NCBI GenBank assembly: GCA_027067035.1 | Contig: JAMOMO010000455.1 | Span: 1 to 23,008, forward strand | DNA from: Desulfobulbaceae bacterium | GTDB taxonomy: Bacteria; Desulfobacterota; Desulfobulbia; Desulfobulbales; Desulfocapsaceae | Length of the DNA: 23,008 nt | Reading direction: 5' to 3' | Shown: one piece after another, positions 16,438 through 23,008 of the stretch | How positions within the stretch are numbered: the stretch's first letter is position 1 | How the letters are laid out: every line of letters begins with the position of its first letter | Notes under the pieces: generated by a model | The model's database searches: none | The model's input: only the letters and a program-made list of their open reading frames with translations | Told to the model about the DNA's origin: nothing | Program-made: the position numbers and the translations under genes

Positions 16438-17237
16438 CACAACACATCGGAAAATTGAGGTTGCAGTTTATTGAACACCAGTGCTCCCACAATAAAACAG
16501 GAAAGGGCCACGCCCCAGAAATACAGCGTCTGAGCAGGATGCGCCCAGAAAGGCACAAAGTTGAAGAATGAGTCGCGATAGCCCTGTACAATATAAAACA
16601 TGGGATTCAGTTTCAGCAGCAGCTGCAGCTTTTCAGGCATTATTTTGATATCCCAGAAAATGGGTGTTCCCCAGAAGCCCACCTGGAGGGCCAGGCCCAC
16701 TGCCTGACCGATATCTCTTAAAAAAACATTGAGTGCCGATATCAGCCACGCCAGACCCAAGACAAGGACAAGCATACAGAAGAGATAATAAAAGGCCTGT
16801 ACATAAAAAATACTGACGGGCAGGCCCTGCAGAAGCAGGAGTCCCATCAGAATCACGACAAATATGGCATGGGCAACAAGGGAGGAGAGAACCTTCACCA
16901 CAGGAAGTATCTGGGCGGGAAAAACTGTCTTTTTGATAAGATTTGCATGGGTGACCACAACCGTGGTACTCCCTGAAATCATATCTGAAAATGCGAACCA
17001 GCAGGTCATTGCAGCGGTGAGCCAGACCACAAAGGGAACATTGGTGGCAGGTCGTGCCTTAAATCCCACACTGAAGACCACCCAGAAGATACAGATCAGT
17101 ACCAGGGGGTGGATAACGGTCCAGACCAGCCCGAGGGAAGAGCCCACGTACTGGGACTTCACCTCTCTTCTGGCCATTGAAAGCACAAGACGACGCTGCG
17201 AAAAAATTGATTGAAAAAAAAGACTGAGCTTACCCAT
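16437..17237 (-). CDS. wzm: Wzm, ABC-2 type permease for polysaccharide export
   Basis: Membrane subunit that moves the undecaprenyl-linked glycan across the inner membrane together with Wzt. At 266 residues it has the usual size, about six hydrophobic helices, and the ABC-2 family landmarks: a cytoplasmic N-terminal amphipathic start with REVKSQYVGSSLGLVWTVIHPL (24-45), then LIKKTVFPAQILPVV and, near the end, GFWGTPIFWD and LNPMFYIVQGYRDSFF. wzt begins at its stop codon. The start ATG at 17237 is preceded immediately in frame by TGA, so it cannot be extended; there is no good ribosome site, and the leader contains an inverted repeat and a two-codon ORF. Confidence 0.94.
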   Translation of the reverse strand: MGKLSLFFQSIFSQRRLVLSMARREVKSQYVGSSLGLVWTVIHPLVLICIFWVVFSVGFKARPATNVPFVVWLTAAMTCWFAFSDMISGSTTVVVTHANLIKKTVFPAQILPVVKVLSSLVAHAIFVVILMGLLLLQGLPVSIFYVQAFYYLFCMLVLVLGLAWLISALNVFLRDIGQAVGLALQVGFWGTPIFWDIKIMPEKLQLLLKLNPMFYIVQGYRDSFFNFVPFWAHPAQTLYFWGVALSCFIVGALVFNKLQPQFSDVL

Positions 17238-17278
17238 TCAGGTCATGACCACGTGTACTTAAATTATTTTCACCTGAA
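17237..17278 (-). promoter_or_regulatory. Inverted repeat and two-codon ORF in the wzm leader
   Basis: In the mRNA sense TTCAGGT (17278-17272) can pair with ACCTGAA (17243-17237), whose last A is the first base of the wzm ATG; the loop holds the palindrome GGTCATGACC (17250-17241). The sequence ATG ACC TGA (17246-17238) is an in-frame two-codon ORF ending directly before the wzm ATG. Such an arrangement could limit or couple wzm translation, but a 7-bp stem over a 28-nt loop is weak. Confidence 0.25.
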
Positions 17279-17321
17279 GGCACCATCACAGGATATATTG
17301 AGAACGTGCTGCATCTGATTT

Positions 17322-18905
17322 TCAGCCTCTGGCCAGCACCACACCATCAGACAAGACATACTCTTCCCCGGAAAACGGACAGCTGTACTCCCCGTCCCCG
17401 GTAAGGGGCAGATCCATCTTCTTGCCAAACTTGCTCATCCAGCCGATCTGACGGGCTGGATTACCAACCATCAGTGCAAAGGGAGGAACATCATCCACCA
17501 CCACGGCACCGGCTCCTATAAAGGCATATGCCCCAATCTCCACCCCGCCAACAATGGTTGAATTGGCCCCGAATGTCACTCCTTTCCGGACCACGGTCCT
17601 GCAAAACTCATCCCGTCTTGAAATTGCAGCCCGTGGATTCATCACATTGGTAAACACCATGCTCGGTCCACAAAAGACATCCTCTTCAAGGGAGACCCCC
17701 TCATAGACTGAGACATTATTCTGAATTTTACAGCGCTCACCAATGACCACATTGGGACCCACAACGACGTTCTGACCGATATTACAGCCCTTTCCGATTC
17801 TGGATCCCCGTAAAATATGGCTGAAATGCCAGATCTTGGAATCAGCACCAACTGTGACGCCGGAATCGATCACTGCGGACTCGTGACAGAAGTAGGCACC
17901 GTCCCCGCCACCGTCAACCTGAACTTTCTGTTCCTTTTCAAGGGACTCCTGACAGCGGTTTAATACCTGCAGAACCCGCAGGCCCTCTTCACCATCGGTA
18001 CGCGGAGTCGAGCGATCCCTGATACAGCCCAGAAAATGATCGCACTCCGCCTTGAGGGGCTCATCCTGCTCAACTTCAATACGTACCGCATCCGCCTTGT
18101 TGGCAACCGGGACATTATCAGTCCACTCGATGGAATGGGGGTAGAGCAGCAGTTTATCATCCCAGGGAGCCACATCATCAAAAACCGCCATCTGCTTTTC
18201 GCCAACCACCACCAGTTTCTGCTCTTTGAACGGATGGAGCCAGGAGACAAATATATGGGCCTTGATACCACTGGCAAAATTCATCAGGGTCATGGTGGTA
18301 TCTGCTATCTGCTGATGCAGGTAGTTTCCTCCCTGGGCCCGGATGGTTTCCGGCATTTCACCGGTAAGTCCCAGAATAACAGAGATATCATGGGGCGCAA
18401 AGGACCAGAGAACGTTCTCCTCCCTGCGAAGTTTTCCAAGATTGAGGCGATTGGAGTAGATGTACTGAATTCGTCCAAGCTCTCCCGAATCCACCAGCTC
18501 TTTCAATTTCAGGACCACCGGATGATACCAGAGCAGATGCCCCACCATGAGCACACGGTTCTGCTTTTGAGCCAGACTGTTCAGTTTCGCCCCCTCTTCT
18601 TCAGAGAGACAGAGCGGTTTCTCAATATAGACATCCTTACCGGCAAGAAGTGCCTCGCGGGCAAGGGTTGCATGGGTCTCGGCTGGAGTTGCAATGGCAA
18701 TACCATGAATGTCCGGGTCGGTGAGGACATCACTGTAGGCGGAAACCGTCTTCACGTCAGGGTACTGCTCCTTAAAACGTGCCAGTGTTGCCAGGTTGGT
18801 ATCACAGATGGTGTGGAGGGCTTTCAGGGTATTAAAATTTCGTACCAGGTTTTTTCCCCAGTAACCTGAGCCGATCACAGCAATATTGGACGATGAGTTA
18901 CTCAT
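17322..18905 (-). CDS. Fused sugar-nucleotide 3-dehydrogenase and hexapeptide N-acetyltransferase (WlbA-WlbB / WbpB-WbpD type)
   Basis: A 527-residue two-enzyme fusion. Residues 1 to about 335 are a Gfo/Idh/MocA oxidoreductase: GSGYWG at 12-17 for NAD, EKPLCL at 95-100 with the family lysine K96, and PHD at 171-173 with a likely catalytic histidine. Residues about 339-488 are a left-handed beta-helix acyltransferase with hexapeptide repeats and the ending GNPARQIGW (481-489). The second half closely follows WlbB/WbpD (IWHFSHI, GQNVVVGPNVVIG, FTNVMNPRA). Together these would oxidise C3 of a UDP-GlcNAc uronate and, after transamination, acetylate the amine, giving UDP-GlcNAc(3NAc)A-like sugars. 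The dehydrogenase (WbpA) and transaminase (WbpE) are not in the window. There is no frameshift. wzm follows after 84 nt; a MITE-like element lies upstream. Confidence 0.9.
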   Translation of the reverse strand: MSNSSSNIAVIGSGYWGKNLVRNFNTLKALHTICDTNLATLARFKEQYPDVKTVSAYSDVLTDPDIHGIAIATPAETHATLAREALLAGKDVYIEKPLCLSEEEGAKLNSLAQKQNRVLMVGHLLWYHPVVLKLKELVDSGELGRIQYIYSNRLNLGKLRREENVLWSFAPHDISVILGLTGEMPETIRAQGGNYLHQQIADTTMTLMNFASGIKAHIFVSWLHPFKEQKLVVVGEKQMAVFDDVAPWDDKLLLYPHSIEWTDNVPVANKADAVRIEVEQDEPLKAECDHFLGCIRDRSTPRTDGEEGLRVLQVLNRCQESLEKEQKVQVDGGGDGAYFCHESAVIDSGVTVGADSKIWHFSHILRGSRIGKGCNIGQNVVVGPNVVIGERCKIQNNVSVYEGVSLEEDVFCGPSMVFTNVMNPRAAISRRDEFCRTVVRKGVTFGANSTIVGGVEIGAYAFIGAGAVVVDDVPPFALMVGNPARQIGWMSKFGKKMDLPLTGDGEYSCPFSGEEYVLSDGVVLARG

Positions 18906-18982
18906 TTTGCACCATGTCTATCTATGAAGAGTGAATAAAAAACAACCACCCTTTCTGTTTTACTACACTTTGAGAGAATTAT

Positions 18983-19148
18983 CCTGAATCCGTGATGAAA
19001 ATATGGCAGGAGCTTTCATAACATATATTCTTGTATCCAATTTACTGCAGATAAGCACCCGTGTTTTCATCACTCTGTTCTACAGTCTCGCCCTGTGGGA
19101 GACCCGCCGGCAATGCATCCCGCCCCATCGAACACTCATGGATTTATG
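18983..19148. mobile_element. MITE-like inverted-repeat element, copy B (166 bp), with direct repeat at its ends
   Basis: The left end CCTGAATCCGTGA (18983-18995) is identical to that of copy A; the right end TCATGGATTTATG (19136-19148) matches the inverted form at 10 of 13 bases. Inside the right end, CATCCC...GAAC-CTCA aligns with copy A, and GTCTC/GAGAC (19085-19103) can form a hairpin at a position like that of the A hairpin. Directly outside both ends is AATTAT (18977-18982 and 19149-19154), the expected target-site duplication. The right duplication contains the stop codon of fcl. No ORF is present. It occupies most of the 245-nt gap between fcl and the dehydrogenase/acetyltransferase gene. 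Confidence 0.75.
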
Positions 19149-19150
19149 AA

Positions 19151-20092
19151 TTATGCCCTTATTTTACCCTGATTGTCCAGAAACCATTGATAGGTCTCAC
19201 GAATACCCTGCTGCAGGGGAATATGCGGCTTCCAGCCCAGCGAGTTGAGTTTGCTGCTGTCCAGCAGTTTACGGGGGGTACCGTCGGGCATTTCCGTATT
19301 AAAGACAAGATCCCCTTTAAAACCCACGACATCCACCACAGTCCGGGCAAGATCTCCTATGGAAACCTCTGCACCGGTACCGACATTAACGGTTTCAGCA
19401 TCACTGTACTCCTCCATGAGAAATACAGAGGCATCAGCCAGATCATCCACATGGAGAAATTCCCGCAGGGCCCTGCCCGTTCCCCATACCGTCATGCTGG
19501 CATCCCCGTTTATCTTGGCATTATGGCATTTGAGCATAAGTGCCGGCAGAACATGGGAGTTCTTCAGATCAAAGTTGTCCCCCGGACCGTAAAGATTGGT
19601 GGGCATAAGACTGATTGCATCAAAACCATACTGTTTCCGGTAGGCCTGACACATCTTGATTCCGGCGATTTTAGCTATGGCATACCACTCATTTGTGGGT
19701 TCCAGGGGCCCGGTGAGCAGATGTTCCTCTTTCATCGGCTGGGGGCAAAGCCTTGGATAAATGCAGGAAGAGCCGAGAAACAACAGCTTCCTTGCCTTGT
19801 TCTGATAGGCCGCATCGATGATATTTGTCTGGATCAGGATGTTATCACGAATAAAGTCTGCCGGATAGGTATCGTTTGCGTAAATACCGCCAACCTTTGC
19901 AGCAGACAAAAACACATACTCCGGCTTTTCTTCGGCAAAAAACTCTCTCACCGCCGCCTGATTACAGAGATCAAGTTCCGCATGGGTACGTTTGAGGATA
20001 TTGACAAATCCGGCCTTGGTCAGGCTGCGACAGATGGCATCGCCAACCAGTCCCCGGTGCCCGGCAACATAGATCTTAGAATTACTCTCCAT
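19151..20092 (-). CDS. fcl: Fcl, GDP-L-fucose synthase
   Basis: Bifunctional 3,5-epimerase/4-reductase that turns GDP-4-keto-6-deoxy-D-mannose into GDP-L-fucose with NADPH. The 313-residue SDR protein has the usual length, the nucleotide motif AGHRGLVG (10-17), SAAKVGGIYAN (63-73), which is typical of Fcl/WcaG, S108-S109-C110 and the catalytic Y137/K141 (YAIAK). FLGSSCIYP and MPTNLYGPGDNFD are also characteristic. It begins 9 nt after gmd, with AGGAAG overlapping the gmd stop as ribosome site. Its own stop lies in the direct repeat flanking the MITE-like element. Confidence 0.96.
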   Translation of the reverse strand: MESNSKIYVAGHRGLVGDAICRSLTKAGFVNILKRTHAELDLCNQAAVREFFAEEKPEYVFLSAAKVGGIYANDTYPADFIRDNILIQTNIIDAAYQNKARKLLFLGSSCIYPRLCPQPMKEEHLLTGPLEPTNEWYAIAKIAGIKMCQAYRKQYGFDAISLMPTNLYGPGDNFDLKNSHVLPALMLKCHNAKINGDASMTVWGTGRALREFLHVDDLADASVFLMEEYSDAETVNVGTGAEVSIGDLARTVVDVVGFKGDLVFNTEMPDGTPRKLLDSSKLNSLGWKPHIPLQQGIRETYQWFLDNQGKIRA

Positions 20093-20101
20093 GAAAACTT
20101 C

Positions 20102-21187
20102 CTATTCGAAATAGTTATAGGCCCGATATCCCTTCTGACTCACGATCTGATCACGTTCTGCAAGTTTCAGGTCCGCCACAACCATTTCCCGTACCAGTTC
20201 CTCAAATGTAACTTCCGGCACCCAGCCGAGTTTGTTCTTGGCATTGGAGGGATCACCCAGCAGGGTCTCAACCTCTGTGGGCCGAAAATAGCGTGCATCC
20301 ACCCGCACAATTGTTTTGCCGGTTTTCTTCTCAATACCTGTTTCGTCCAGTCCCTCTCCCTGCCATTCCATCTCCATTCCCATCTCAGATGCTGCAATGT
20401 TGACAAAGTCACGCACGGAATGCTGAACACCTGTTGCAATAACAAAATCCTCAGGTGTTTCCTGCTGCAGCATCAGCCACTGCATCTTCACATAGTCCCT
20501 GGCATGGCCCCAGTCCCGTTTGGCACTGAGATTCCCCAGGTACATATCTTCCTGAAGACCGAGTTTGATCCGGGCAAGGGCACGGGTAATCTTACGGGTG
20601 ACAAATGTCTCTCCTCTGACAGGAGACTCATGATTAAAGAGGATACCGTTACAGGTGTACATATCATATGCTTCACGATAGTTGACACAGATCCAGTATG
20701 AGTAGAGTTTGGCACAGGCGTAAGGGGAACGGGGATAAAAGGGAGTCTTCTCAGTCTGGGGGGTCTCCTGCACCTGACCGAAGAGTTCCGAGGTGGAGGC
20801 CTGGTAAAACCTGGTCTTTTTCTCAAGCCCGAGAATACGGATGGCCTCAAGAAGACGCAGGGTCCCCAGAGCATCTGAGTTCGCTGTGTATTCAGGGGTC
20901 TCAAAAGACACTGCCACATGACTCTGGGCCGCCAGATTATAGATCTCATCCGGCTGAATCTCCTGGATAATCCGGATAAGATTGGTTGAATCCGTCAGAT
21001 CACCGTAGTGGAGCTTGAAACGAACATCCTGCTCATGGGGGTCCTGGTAGAGGTGATCCACCCGATCGGTATTAAACGAGGAGGCACGCCGTTTCAGGCC
21101 ATGTACCTCATACCCCTTTTCAAGCAGAAACTCCGCCAGGTAGGCACCATCCTGCCCGGTAACACCTGTAATAAATGCTCTTTTCAT
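20102..21187 (-). CDS. gmd: Gmd, GDP-mannose 4,6-dehydratase
   Basis: Converts GDP-D-mannose to GDP-4-keto-6-deoxy-D-mannose, the first step to GDP-L-fucose, GDP-D-rhamnose or related 6-deoxy sugars. At 361 residues, with GVTGQDGAYL (8-17), the RRASSFNTDRVDHLY region (33-47), STSELFG (131-137) and Y156/K160 (YACAK), it is a textbook member. fcl follows by 9 nt, which fixes the branch as GDP-L-fucose. It is the first gene of the glycan block, after a 133-nt spacer, so a promoter for the cluster probably lies in that spacer, although I could not pick a convincing -35/-10 pair. GDP-mannose synthesis genes are not in the window. Confidence 0.97.
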   Translation of the reverse strand: MKRAFITGVTGQDGAYLAEFLLEKGYEVHGLKRRASSFNTDRVDHLYQDPHEQDVRFKLHYGDLTDSTNLIRIIQEIQPDEIYNLAAQSHVAVSFETPEYTANSDALGTLRLLEAIRILGLEKKTRFYQASTSELFGQVQETPQTEKTPFYPRSPYACAKLYSYWICVNYREAYDMYTCNGILFNHESPVRGETFVTRKITRALARIKLGLQEDMYLGNLSAKRDWGHARDYVKMQWLMLQQETPEDFVIATGVQHSVRDFVNIAASEMGMEMEWQGEGLDETGIEKKTGKTIVRVDARYFRPTEVETLLGDPSNAKNKLGWVPEVTFEELVREMVVADLKLAERDQIVSQKGYRAYNYFE

Positions 21188-21292
21188 AGTATTTTCCCAT
21201 ACCCCGGAGGATAAAATAGTGTTTATTCAATGTATCAGCCTGTGTATGGCAGAATTCAGAATACGCCATTCAGCCTCTGACGTTTACCAGAT

Positions 21293-21321
21293 AAACAGGG
21301 TGAACGCAAGTAGCCCTGTTT
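21293..21321 (-). terminator. Weak candidate terminator hairpin after the PP-loop gene
   Basis: In mRNA sense AAACAGGG (21321-21314) pairs with CCCTGTTT (21300-21293) around a 13-nt loop; the first base falls in the stop codon of the upstream gene. Only a short T-rich tail (TTTAT) follows, so it may be a mere pause or 3'-stabilising hairpin. It marks the boundary between the chromosomal backbone genes and the glycan cluster. Confidence 0.35.
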
Positions 21322-22370
21322 TATGACTTTATCATCCATTCACGACGCAAGTCTTCACTCAAGGGGTGCCCGAGCAGATGTTCCGTTTTGGCCATTCCAG
21401 TGATTTCCACCTCTTCACCCGGATCATCTTTCACTTTCCTGCCATAACGAAGCACAAGATCCGCGGCCTGCTGAAGGGTTTCAGTGGCGGAGGAGTCCCC
21501 GGCCAGACGTTTTCCGGCATTCCGGAGCAGGGCCGTCGGTCCCGGCCTGTCCGGCATGTGAAACAGGATATCGTCTTCTTCAGCAAGGGCTTCAATTTTA
21601 TTGTTTTCCTCTTCATTGCGCCCGAGAATACACCAGAAACCACCGGGAAGAAGAAACTGACGTCCCACCAGAAGAAACCGGATATCAGTAACCGTTATTT
21701 CATCCGCCTTGATCACAAACTCATCCGCATAGATCTTTGCAATCCGGGTACTCAGAATGGGATCAGCCAGGATGCAGCCGCCTGCCGGTGTGGGGAAATC
21801 GGTGATACCGTAGTCATGGGCCATCTGTATCTGCCGGGAGCGCCCCCGGCCACTGAAATCAAGAAGTTTTTCCCGATCCACCCAGCCCTCACGTTCCGCC
21901 TTTGTGGGGCTCATCAATTTCGCCGACAGCGGACGCAGCAGAAGCCCTTCATTTTCAGAATCCCGTTCAATTACCCGAAGGGTATCACGGCGCTGGGACA
22001 TGGGACGTTGTCCGATCACCTCACCGCTGATGAGAAAGGATGCACCATATTCAGCCATCATCTCCCGTGCCGTGCGAAACATCAGAATTTTACAGTCAAT
22101 ACAGGGATTAAAATTTTTCCCGAAACCATGATTGGGATTATGAAGCAGATCCAGGTAGTTGTGGCTGAGATCTCTGAGAATCACCTCAATCCCGTATTTT
22201 TCCATCACTTCATCACAGTAGGCCTCAGGGGCCTTCAACAGGTCATAGTCGAAAAAAGGTGTAACAAACTTTACGGCCAGAACCCGAACGCCGAGGGATG
22301 CCACCAGTTTTGCGGCAAGCATGGAATCAAGCCCGCCGGAGTAAAGTGCCAGTGCTGTCTGCTGTTTCAT
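21321..22370 (-). CDS. PP-loop ATPase, MnmA/ThiI-like predicted tRNA sulfurtransferase with C-terminal RNA-binding-like region
   Basis: A 349-residue cytoplasmic protein. The adenylating PP-loop is SGGLDS (11-16). Paired cysteines in NPCIDCK (C90, C93) and a further cysteine in PAGGCIL (C199) resemble the catalytic cysteines of MnmA-type 2-thiouridylases, while SGEVIGQRPMSQ (115-126) resembles the ThiI-type motif. The last 130 residues (from about 222, including FLLVGRQFLLPGGFWCILGRNEEEN) look like a DUF814/NFACT-type RNA-binding domain. The likely role is sulfur or similar modification of tRNA, but the exact base is not known to me. The ATG overlaps the recN stop by four bases (ATGA). It is probably a housekeeping gene unrelated to the glycan cluster. 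Confidence 0.82.
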   Translation of the reverse strand: MKQQTALALYSGGLDSMLAAKLVASLGVRVLAVKFVTPFFDYDLLKAPEAYCDEVMEKYGIEVILRDLSHNYLDLLHNPNHGFGKNFNPCIDCKILMFRTAREMMAEYGASFLISGEVIGQRPMSQRRDTLRVIERDSENEGLLLRPLSAKLMSPTKAEREGWVDREKLLDFSGRGRSRQIQMAHDYGITDFPTPAGGCILADPILSTRIAKIYADEFVIKADEITVTDIRFLLVGRQFLLPGGFWCILGRNEEENNKIEALAEEDDILFHMPDRPGPTALLRNAGKRLAGDSSATETLQQAADLVLRYGRKVKDDPGEEVEITGMAKTEHLLGHPLSEDLRREWMIKS

Positions 22371-23008
22371 GCTGCAATCCTGCCTTTTTTCAAAAGTTCC
22401 TCAGCCCACGCCCGGGTCTGATCCGTAACCGATTCGCCGGCAAGCATCCGGCTCAGCTCCGTCACCCGCTGCTCCGGCGCCAGCAGCCCTATCCCTGACT
22501 GGGTTCTGCCGTCGGCCACTCCCTTTTCCACCAGAAAATGGGTATTGCCACGGGCCGCTATCTGGGGAAGGTGGGTGATACAAAAAACCTGATGATGACC
22601 GGAGAGCTCCTGAATCTTTCTGGCAACAGCCTCTGCCGCCTCTCCGCCAATCCCCGCATCAACCTCATCGAAAATTACTGTTTCCACCATATCTTTTTTT
22701 GCCAGCAGACACTTAAATGCCAGCATGAGACGGGACAATTCACCACCAGATGCCACCTTCACAAGGGGTCGCGGCGGCTCACCCGGATTTGCCGAGAAAA
22801 AGAACTCCACCCGGTCCCAGCCACCCTGCCGCAGTTCCGCTGCAGTTTCATCATGGGCCGCAAAACGCACCTCAAGGCCGGACTGATTAAAGGCCAGGGA
22901 AGAGAGTTCCTTCTGCATGGCGCGTTCCAGAGCAGCTGCCGTCTTTCTTCTCTTTTTACTGAGCCCTGCTGCCTTATCACAGAGTTCTTTTTCAAGACCT
23001 GCCACCTC
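22367..23008 (-). CDS. recN: RecN, DNA repair ATPase (3' part only; start lies beyond the window)
   Basis: The C-terminal 213 codons of a RecN/SMC-like protein involved in double-strand-break repair; the reading frame is open to the window edge at 23008. Visible are the end of the coiled coil (LEKELCDKAAGLSKKRRKTAAALERA), the ABC signature ASGGELSRLMLAFK, Walker B with the catalytic acidic residue in VIFDEVDAGIGG, and the switch region ITHLPQIAA, all in the order expected for the RecN C-terminal head. The protein ends ...KKGRIAA. Family identity is secure; the N-terminal head and most of the coiled coil are outside the window. Confidence 0.95.
   Translation of the reverse strand, partial: EVAGLEKELCDKAAGLSKKRRKTAAALERAMQKELSSLAFNQSGLEVRFAAHDETAAELRQGGWDRVEFFFSANPGEPPRPLVKVASGGELSRLMLAFKCLLAKKDMVETVIFDEVDAGIGGEAAEAVARKIQELSGHHQVFCITHLPQIAARGNTHFLVEKGVADGRTQSGIGLLAPEQRVTELSRMLAGESVTDQTRAWAEELLKKGRIAA

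Noticed and set aside
19061..20701. 546-codon plus-strand open frame
   Set aside because: It lies fully antisense to gmd and fcl, whose motifs are complete; its protein shows no family features and it spans the gap between the two genes. It is a composition shadow.
21246..21269. ATGGC/GCCAT inverted repeat upstream of gmd
   Set aside because: Five base pairs around a 14-nt loop is expected by chance; not strong enough to call an operator.
21366..22421. 351-codon plus-strand open frame
   Set aside because: Antisense to the PP-loop gene and the end of recN, with no recognisable motif; a shadow of real coding sequence.

Overview
The window is almost entirely one minus-strand gene block, so transcription runs from high to low coordinates. 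It is a surface-polysaccharide locus of a Gram-negative bacterium, most likely an O-antigen or similar glycan built in the cytoplasm and exported by a Wzm/Wzt ABC transporter. The organism is inferred, not shown: the mix of genes, and the PP-loop tRNA-thiolation-like protein with a probable C-terminal RNA-binding (DUF814-like) region next to recN, suggest a Desulfobacterota (delta-proteobacterial) genome. There is no rRNA, tRNA, CRISPR array or prophage.

Region by region, in transcription order. (1) 23008-21321 is chromosomal backbone: the 3' end of recN, overlapping by 4 nt a PP-loop ATPase predicted to thiolate tRNA. A 133-nt spacer with a weak hairpin separates it from the glycan locus. 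(2) 21187-19151: gmd and fcl, making GDP-L-fucose. (3) 19148-18983: a 166-bp MITE-like element flanked by a 6-bp direct repeat. (4) 18905-15145: a fused sugar 3-dehydrogenase/N-acetyltransferase (WlbA-WlbB type), then wzm and wzt. (5) 15117-14122: a family 2 glycosyltransferase, followed by a second, 136-bp copy of the same MITE-like family (14085-13950). (6) 13928-6597: a 994-residue GT-C-type membrane protein, a polyprenol-phosphate-sugar-synthase-like GT2, a DUF354 protein, an acyltransferase-3 membrane protein and a GT4 glycosyltransferase. (7) 6575-10: wecB (UDP-ManNAc), then pseB, pseC, an SpsF-type cytidylyltransferase fused to a large beta-propeller-like region, and a NeuB-family nonulosonate synthase. 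This last group is a pseudaminic-acid-type nonulosonic acid pathway.

Taken together, the cluster can supply GDP-fucose, UDP-ManNAc, an acetamido-uronate-type nucleotide sugar and a CMP-nonulosonate. It also has several transferases and an exporter whose ATPase carries a C-terminal glycan-binding-like domain. Several expected partners are not in the window: the Pse hydrolase and N-acetyltransferase (PseG, PseH), the UDP-GlcNAc 6-dehydrogenase and 3-transaminase for the WlbA/B branch, and a GDP-mannose supply. The window stops right at the end of the synthase gene, so some of these may lie just outside.

The most unusual items are the cytidylyltransferase/beta-propeller/beta-sandwich fusion (1046-3175) and the pair of diverged inverted-repeat elements that punctuate the cluster.
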